Source: Sphaerotilus mobilis
Lineage (GTDB): Bacteria; Pseudomonadota; Gammaproteobacteria; Burkholderiales; Burkholderiaceae_C
NCBI RefSeq assembly: GCF_004216565.1
Contig: NZ_SGWV01000007.1
Span: 124,001-188,000, forward strand
DNA: 64,000 bases
Reading direction: 5' to 3'
The translations under genes and the position numbers were made by a program. The first letter of the stretch is position 1, and each line of letters starts with the position of its first letter. Below are positions 60,601 to 64,000 of this stretch, in pieces. The notes under the pieces are model-generated. The model ran no database searches and was not told where the DNA came from. It worked only from the letters and a program-made list of their open reading frames with translations.

Positions 60601-61349
60601 TGCTGGGTGTGGTGACGCCGCAGGGCCTGAGCGCGGGCAACGTCGGCAAGCTCGTCGCCGATGTGAAGCGGGCAGCGCGTGAGAAGCAAGGGCCGGCGGC
60701 AGAACTGGTCCAGGCCCTGCAGCGCCTGGAACGCCTGGGCGCCGCGCAGGACAGCGCCCGCTGGCGCACGGCCCGCGCTGCGAAGTCGGCCTTGTCAGCC
60801 CTCACGGCCGCGGACGAGGCCGAGCTGGTGCTGACCCTGGCGCAGTTGGAGGTACAGACATCCGAGACGGCCATGGCGAAATCCATCGCGCTGTCACAGG
60901 CCATGATCGACACGCTCGCCAACACGCGCTGGGCGCTGTTCGAGGGCCTGGGCCGGCTGACCGATCAGCGCGCGTCTCGGGCATCGGCGGTGCTGTCGGA
61001 ACTGGCGACGCTGCTGCAGGCCGACGAATACGTCGCCGGCTTGAAGGCGGGTCTGCAGGGGCTGGAGCAGGTGGCGACGGATCTGCTGACCCATGCGCCC
61101 GCGCCCACGCCTGTGGCATCAACGCCTTCAACGTCTCAGCTCATCCATCAGCCGCAGCCGCAGCCGCCGGTGGCCGAACTGCCGGTGGCGGCGCAGCAAG
61201 ATGTCGTGGTCGACGAGCGTCAGGCGGTGGTGATGAATGCGCAGGCCGCGACCGTCGCCTTGAGTCAACTGCAAGAGCAACTGTCGCGCGATCCGGCGCT
61301 GGAGCTCACCGTCAGCTGGCGACTGGTGCGGCCGGGGACGCGCACATGA
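57615..61349 (+). CDS. pglY: BREX type 2 ATPase PglY
   Basis: 1244 residues from ATG 57615. P-loop ATPase with Walker A HGSFGSGKS (70-78) and Walker B VILFLDE (275-281), then large helical regions. Residues about 180-205 are a Gly/Asp-rich loop (GGGGANKADSEPDSGGGWG). The end (about 1155-1244) is a Pro/Gln-rich linker (PAPTPVASTPSTSQ) and a short helical module. PglY is the ATPase of BREX type 2, analogous to BrxC in type 1. It overlaps pglZ by four bases (ATGA). GC and codon use look like the host, unlike the middle of pglX. Confidence 0.92.
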   Translation: MTTPIRDLISIPERVHQGDFVLKLSDGVAHADQTLRDYVVTPQLADAFANALGFIQQSVASNSSKAAYLHGSFGSGKSHFMAVLNLLLAGHAQARAMPELASAVAQSDWARSKRFLMVPYHMIGSTDMESAILGGYAEHVRRLHPSAPVPGFYLADDLFNDARSMRLRLGDEDFFAKLNEAPTSQGGGGANKADSEPDSGGGWGDMDGGWDAISFEAAMLEPPAGEERGRLVGALISQFFTAFQALAGSGEAFVPLDAGLAIMSRHARDLGYDAVILFLDEMVLWLASRAGDVAFVSQEGTKLVKLVEATHADRPIPLISFVARQRDLRDLVGEHLTGATGVQFSDVLKFWEARFHKITLEDRNLPAIAEKRVLRPVSDDARRTLANAFDDVLRLRRDVLDTLLTTEADRDMFRQVYPFSPALVQALIAVSAALQRERTALKLMMQLLVDRRADLELGQLIPVGDLWDVIAEGDEPFSEAMRMHFENAKRLYQQRLLPMLESKAGTTWEAIRLGQAEPARAKALRNDARLLKTLLLAALVPEVEALRALTAARLTALNHGTFRTPIPGQEAQHVLRKLRDWAGEVGELKVSDDANPVVSIQITGVDLEPVLKAAEVVDNPGNRRKTVRELLFDQLGIEDKGTMFHHVDHQWRGTRREVEVVYENVRGMADERLRDRTGAWTVVLDLPFDEPHRSPTDHLAWLGNYRGGATHTLVWLTAFLSARSEADLKRYVVLDHILQGDRFETYSTHLNYVDRVQAKALAKNQRDSLRIKLIGHLEVAYRVREEPRDAITHELSAEQQFHSLDPTLAPRPPVGVNFKTAFEDLLNQLFTHRYPAHPHFEENIRLPTLRKIWPEIKAAIEAPERRIVVTDAATRKLLRSIVNPLQLGKMGETPLQIETHWQSHFSQQAARDAEAGPVTVARVRRWIDQPRAMGLPHELQNLIILAWALMTNRRLVQNGGPYEADVDRLADDVELREQALPHPEDWALAGRRAGSLLGVVTPQGLSAGNVGKLVADVKRAAREKQGPAAELVQALQRLERLGAAQDSARWRTARAAKSALSALTAADEAELVLTLAQLEVQTSETAMAKSIALSQAMIDTLANTRWALFEGLGRLTDQRASRASAVLSELATLLQADEYVAGLKAGLQGLEQVATDLLTHAPAPTPVASTPSTSQLIHQPQPQPPVAELPVAAQQDVVVDERQAVVMNAQAATVALSQLQEQLSRDPALELTVSWRLVRPGTRT

Positions 61350-64000
61350 ACACGCTCGGACTCTCGGCCAGCGAGGCCCATATCACGGCGCAGATCGATG
61401 CGTTGATGGCCAAGGATCCGGAGGTGCGCACGCTGGCAATCCGCAGCGCGCGGCAGCTGGACTGGCCGCCGATGCTCACGCGGCGGGACCGGCGCTTTGA
61501 GCTGCGCTGGTGCGAAAGCCGGCTCGCGCTGCGCGAGGCCTTGCTGGCACAAGAGGAAACCGATGCCGACACCCGCGACGGCCTTGTGCTGCTGACGCCT
61601 CTGGGCGATCAGGATGTGCCAGCCGATGTGATCGCGCGGCTGGCCCGAGGCAAGGTCTTCCAGCCTCAGGGCTGGACCATCGTGCGGGAACTCTTCAGCG
61701 CCCAGGGCACCGATGCCCGTCTGGGCGAACACGACTGGATGCCGCAAGTGCTGGTCGATGCTGCCCGGCAGGGTCCGTACACGCCAGTCACCAGCGGCTT
61801 CCTGGATGCGGACACGGCCTGGCGAGAAGTGCTCACCCGCCATCTGCAACTCGACAGCGCACGACCCGATATCGCGATGCTCCTGACGTGGTCGTTGCGT
61901 CCCGATGCGAACGTGCGCTTGTCTGGTCTGCCGGACAAGGCGCGGCAAGCCACGCTCGGCTGGATGACGCGCCACGCGGGCCCAAGCGGCGAGATGGTCC
62001 TGCGCTGCATCGATGCAGGCCGGCTGGCCGATGTGCTGCCGCTCGGGCTGGTGTGCGGCGTCGTGTTTGCACCTGAGGGGGAAGGTGAACAGTCCCTGTC
62101 GGCCGCAGCGGTGCGCCTGGAGCGCTACGTTGGCCAGCAACCGATCGGTATCGAGCCGGGTCGTCGCTGGGCCGCCGATGCCCGCCAGTTGGTTCAGACG
62201 CTGTCGATCGACACCTGCCAAGGTGCGCTGGATCGGGCCGATCTGATCCTGCGGGATCTGCACATCGCCGAACACGCCCACCTCAGCGACCTCCTGCCGT
62301 CCGGCCTGGAGCAGCGGCTGGCGCGCTATGCCGAGGCACTCCAGGCGCACCTCAAACGTCCGTCCGAATCGACCATTGCCCAGGTGGAGGACACCTGCAA
62401 CAGCGTCCTGTTGCATCACCTGGGCACGAGCCATGGTCTGCGCATGGAACGGGTGCGCATGGCCCGACGGCTGGCACGCTGGTGGCTGCGCCCCGCGTGG
62501 GCCGGTCCCACGGATCTGGACAGCCTGGCCGCGCAGCAGGCCGACGATGCGGCCTTTGTGGACTGGGCGCGCAGCAAGCTGCTCGGTGGCGACGAGTTGG
62601 CGAGCCTGTCGAGCGCCTACGCCCAACTGCGAGCCCGTGTGCAGGACCGGCGGGAAGCGAACAACCAGGTCTTCGCAGCCAGCCTCTCGCAGGCGCTGAG
62701 TTCGGCAAGGGGCAGCACGACGCGCAGCATCGGACTGGAGGACACGCTGGACCGCCTGGTGGCACCGCTGGCGCGTCAGCATCCCGTCTTGCTGCTGGTG
62801 GTCGATGGCCTGAGCCTGTCCATCTTCCGGGAGCTGTTCGAGCGCATCGAGCGACAAGGCTGGAGCGAGCGGGTCCGTTCGGACGCCACCCGACCCCACC
62901 TGGGCATCGCGGTGCTGCCCACGATCACCATGGTGAGCCGCACCAGCCTTCTGACCGGGCGCGTCTCGCAGGGTCAGCAGACCCTGGAAAGACAAGGCTT
63001 CAGCACGCACGGTGCGCTGGTGCAGTCCTGCACGGGCAGACAGAAACCGCGCCTGTTCCACAAGGGAGATCTGAGCGAGGACGGCCACCTGGCCACCGAG
63101 GTCCGACAGGTCATCGGCGACGTGGCCCACCGCGTCGTCGGCGTGGTCTACAACGCGGTCGACGATCACCTGAGTGGCCCCGAACAACTGCAGCAACGCT
63201 GGCGCCTGGAAGACCTGCGCCTGCTCCTGCCCATGCTGCAGGAAGCGAAGGCGGCGCGTCGGGTGCTGGTGGTGACGGCCGATCACGGTCACGTGCTGGA
63301 GGACGGCAGTCGCGCGGTCAGCACGGCCGGACCGGCTGACGGCGATCGCTGGCGCACAGGTCGACAGGCCAGCGTGCCCGAAGAGCTGGTGCTGAAGGGA
63401 CATCGCGTTCGGACCCCGGATGGCGATGACGCCGTGGTCACGCTGTGGAGCGAGAAGGCTCGCTACACCGGGCGCAAGAACGGCTATCACGGCGGGGCAT
63501 CGCCTGCCGAGGTCGTTGTGCCGATGAGCGTCTTCGCGCCGTTCGGCCTGACGCTTGTCGATTGGCAACCTGCCCCACCGCAGCAGCCGGAATGGTGGGA
63601 CCTGCCCGGCAGCGCCGTGGCGGCGACGCCCGCCAAGTTGTCGGCCAAGGCAACCGGTCGGCGCAACCCGGCCACGCCAACCGCGGCGCCCGTACCCCAG
63701 GCAACGCTGTTCGCCGCCGACGAGGCCCCCGTGCCGGTGCCCGCCGCCGAAGTGGCACATGCGGCCACCAGCGCCGACTGGATCAGCAACCTGCTGTCGA
63801 CCAGCGTCTATGCGTCGCAGCGCCAACTGGCCGCGCGCATGGCCATGCCCGATGATCAGATGCGCCGACTGCTGTGGGCCCTGGACGAACGCGGCGGCAA
63901 GCTCGGGAAGGCGGCTCTGGCTCAACGAATGAGCCTGCAGGAGATGCGCCTGGCGGGCTTCCTCAGCGTCGCCAGACGCCTGTTGAACGTCGATCAGGCG
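61346..64000 (+). CDS. pglZ: BREX type 2 phosphatase-like protein PglZ, 3' end outside window
   Basis: 885 residues visible from ATG 61346, which overlaps the pglY stop; the frame is open at the right edge. An alkaline-phosphatase-superfamily core lies at about 475-740: LLLVVDGLS (Asp487), TITMVSRTSLLTGR with the nucleophile-position Ser/Thr, VTADHGH (Asp646, His647, His649) and YHGGAS (His715). These are the metal-binding residues of the PglZ family. An Ala/Pro-rich linker follows, and a helical C-terminal domain begins about 805. PglZ is the common factor of all BREX types. Palindrome copy 8 lies at 63919-63935. Further genes such as brxD and brxHI would be expected to the right. Confidence 0.93.
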   Translation, partial: MNTLGLSASEAHITAQIDALMAKDPEVRTLAIRSARQLDWPPMLTRRDRRFELRWCESRLALREALLAQEETDADTRDGLVLLTPLGDQDVPADVIARLARGKVFQPQGWTIVRELFSAQGTDARLGEHDWMPQVLVDAARQGPYTPVTSGFLDADTAWREVLTRHLQLDSARPDIAMLLTWSLRPDANVRLSGLPDKARQATLGWMTRHAGPSGEMVLRCIDAGRLADVLPLGLVCGVVFAPEGEGEQSLSAAAVRLERYVGQQPIGIEPGRRWAADARQLVQTLSIDTCQGALDRADLILRDLHIAEHAHLSDLLPSGLEQRLARYAEALQAHLKRPSESTIAQVEDTCNSVLLHHLGTSHGLRMERVRMARRLARWWLRPAWAGPTDLDSLAAQQADDAAFVDWARSKLLGGDELASLSSAYAQLRARVQDRREANNQVFAASLSQALSSARGSTTRSIGLEDTLDRLVAPLARQHPVLLLVVDGLSLSIFRELFERIERQGWSERVRSDATRPHLGIAVLPTITMVSRTSLLTGRVSQGQQTLERQGFSTHGALVQSCTGRQKPRLFHKGDLSEDGHLATEVRQVIGDVAHRVVGVVYNAVDDHLSGPEQLQQRWRLEDLRLLLPMLQEAKAARRVLVVTADHGHVLEDGSRAVSTAGPADGDRWRTGRQASVPEELVLKGHRVRTPDGDDAVVTLWSEKARYTGRKNGYHGGASPAEVVVPMSVFAPFGLTLVDWQPAPPQQPEWWDLPGSAVAATPAKLSAKATGRRNPATPTAAPVPQATLFAADEAPVPVPAAEVAHAATSADWISNLLSTSVYASQRQLAARMAMPDDQMRRLLWALDERGGKLGKAALAQRMSLQEMRLAGFLSVARRLLNVDQA
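63919..63935. repeat. 17-bp palindrome GGCTCA-N5-TGAGCC, copy 8
   Basis: Exact copy with spacer ACGAA inside pglZ, showing that the element also occurs in the defence locus. Confidence 0.85.

Overview
This is a GC-rich bacterial chromosome segment. Gene content (leucine/isovalerate catabolism under a divergent TetR regulator, phenylacetate catabolism, kynurenine pathway, a thiO-thiS-thiG-thiE order, DUF1415, PhoX) suggests a Burkholderiales betaproteobacterium of the Leptothrix/Sphaerotilus/Rubrivivax type. That assignment is inference from gene content; there is no rRNA in the window. Genes are packed tightly, with no gene-free gap over about 210 bases. I saw no tRNA, rRNA, IS element or CRISPR array.

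Layout. 1-9660: the 3' part of a PhoX-type phosphatase, then a minus-strand set (hydrolase-metacaspase fusion, Nudix-DUF1993 fusion, lipoprotein). Next is a plus-strand run: NYN/PIN-like protein with a histone-H1-like tail, riboflavin synthase, DUF1415, CoA-binding protein, O-acetylhomoserine sulfhydrylase. 9662-20498: a GST and a complete leucine-degradation operon (liuA, acyl-CoA ligase, liuB, liuC, liuD, HMG-CoA lyase) with a vapBC toxin-antitoxin pair lodged inside, read divergently from a TetR regulator. Two near-identical operator-like sites lie in the shared promoter region. 20521-27064: acyltransferase, small helical exported protein, dusC, lipoprotein, aldo/keto reductase, kynureninase and kynurenine formamidase. 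27085-32392: a phenylacetate module (substrate-binding protein, TetR, paaK, paaI, paaG and divergent paaY). 32405-38034: DUF1439 lipoprotein, then aroE-thiO-thiS-thiG and a thiE whose frame runs on into a SET methyltransferase domain. 38065-46088: an IclR-controlled divergent catabolic locus (CoA-transferase, acyl-CoA dehydrogenase, AroE paralogue, flavoprotein dehydrogenase, TIM-barrel protein, NIPSNAP), proposed to act on a hydroaromatic compound.

46300-64000 (running off the end) is a BREX type 2 (Pgl) phage-defence operon: XRE regulator, PglW (NERD, pseudokinase, kinase), PglX methyltransferase, a two-TM coiled-coil protein, an autoinhibited Fic protein, PglY ATPase and PglZ (partial). 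The two genes between pglX and pglY are not part of the pglW-X-Y-Z core I know and are the best candidates for something new.

Two genome-scale signals overlay the genes. The 17-bp palindrome GGCTCA-N5-TGAGCC occurs eight times exactly, in coding and non-coding DNA alike. Short tandem repeats of 6-18 bp sit repeatedly at gene ends and in short intergenic gaps.
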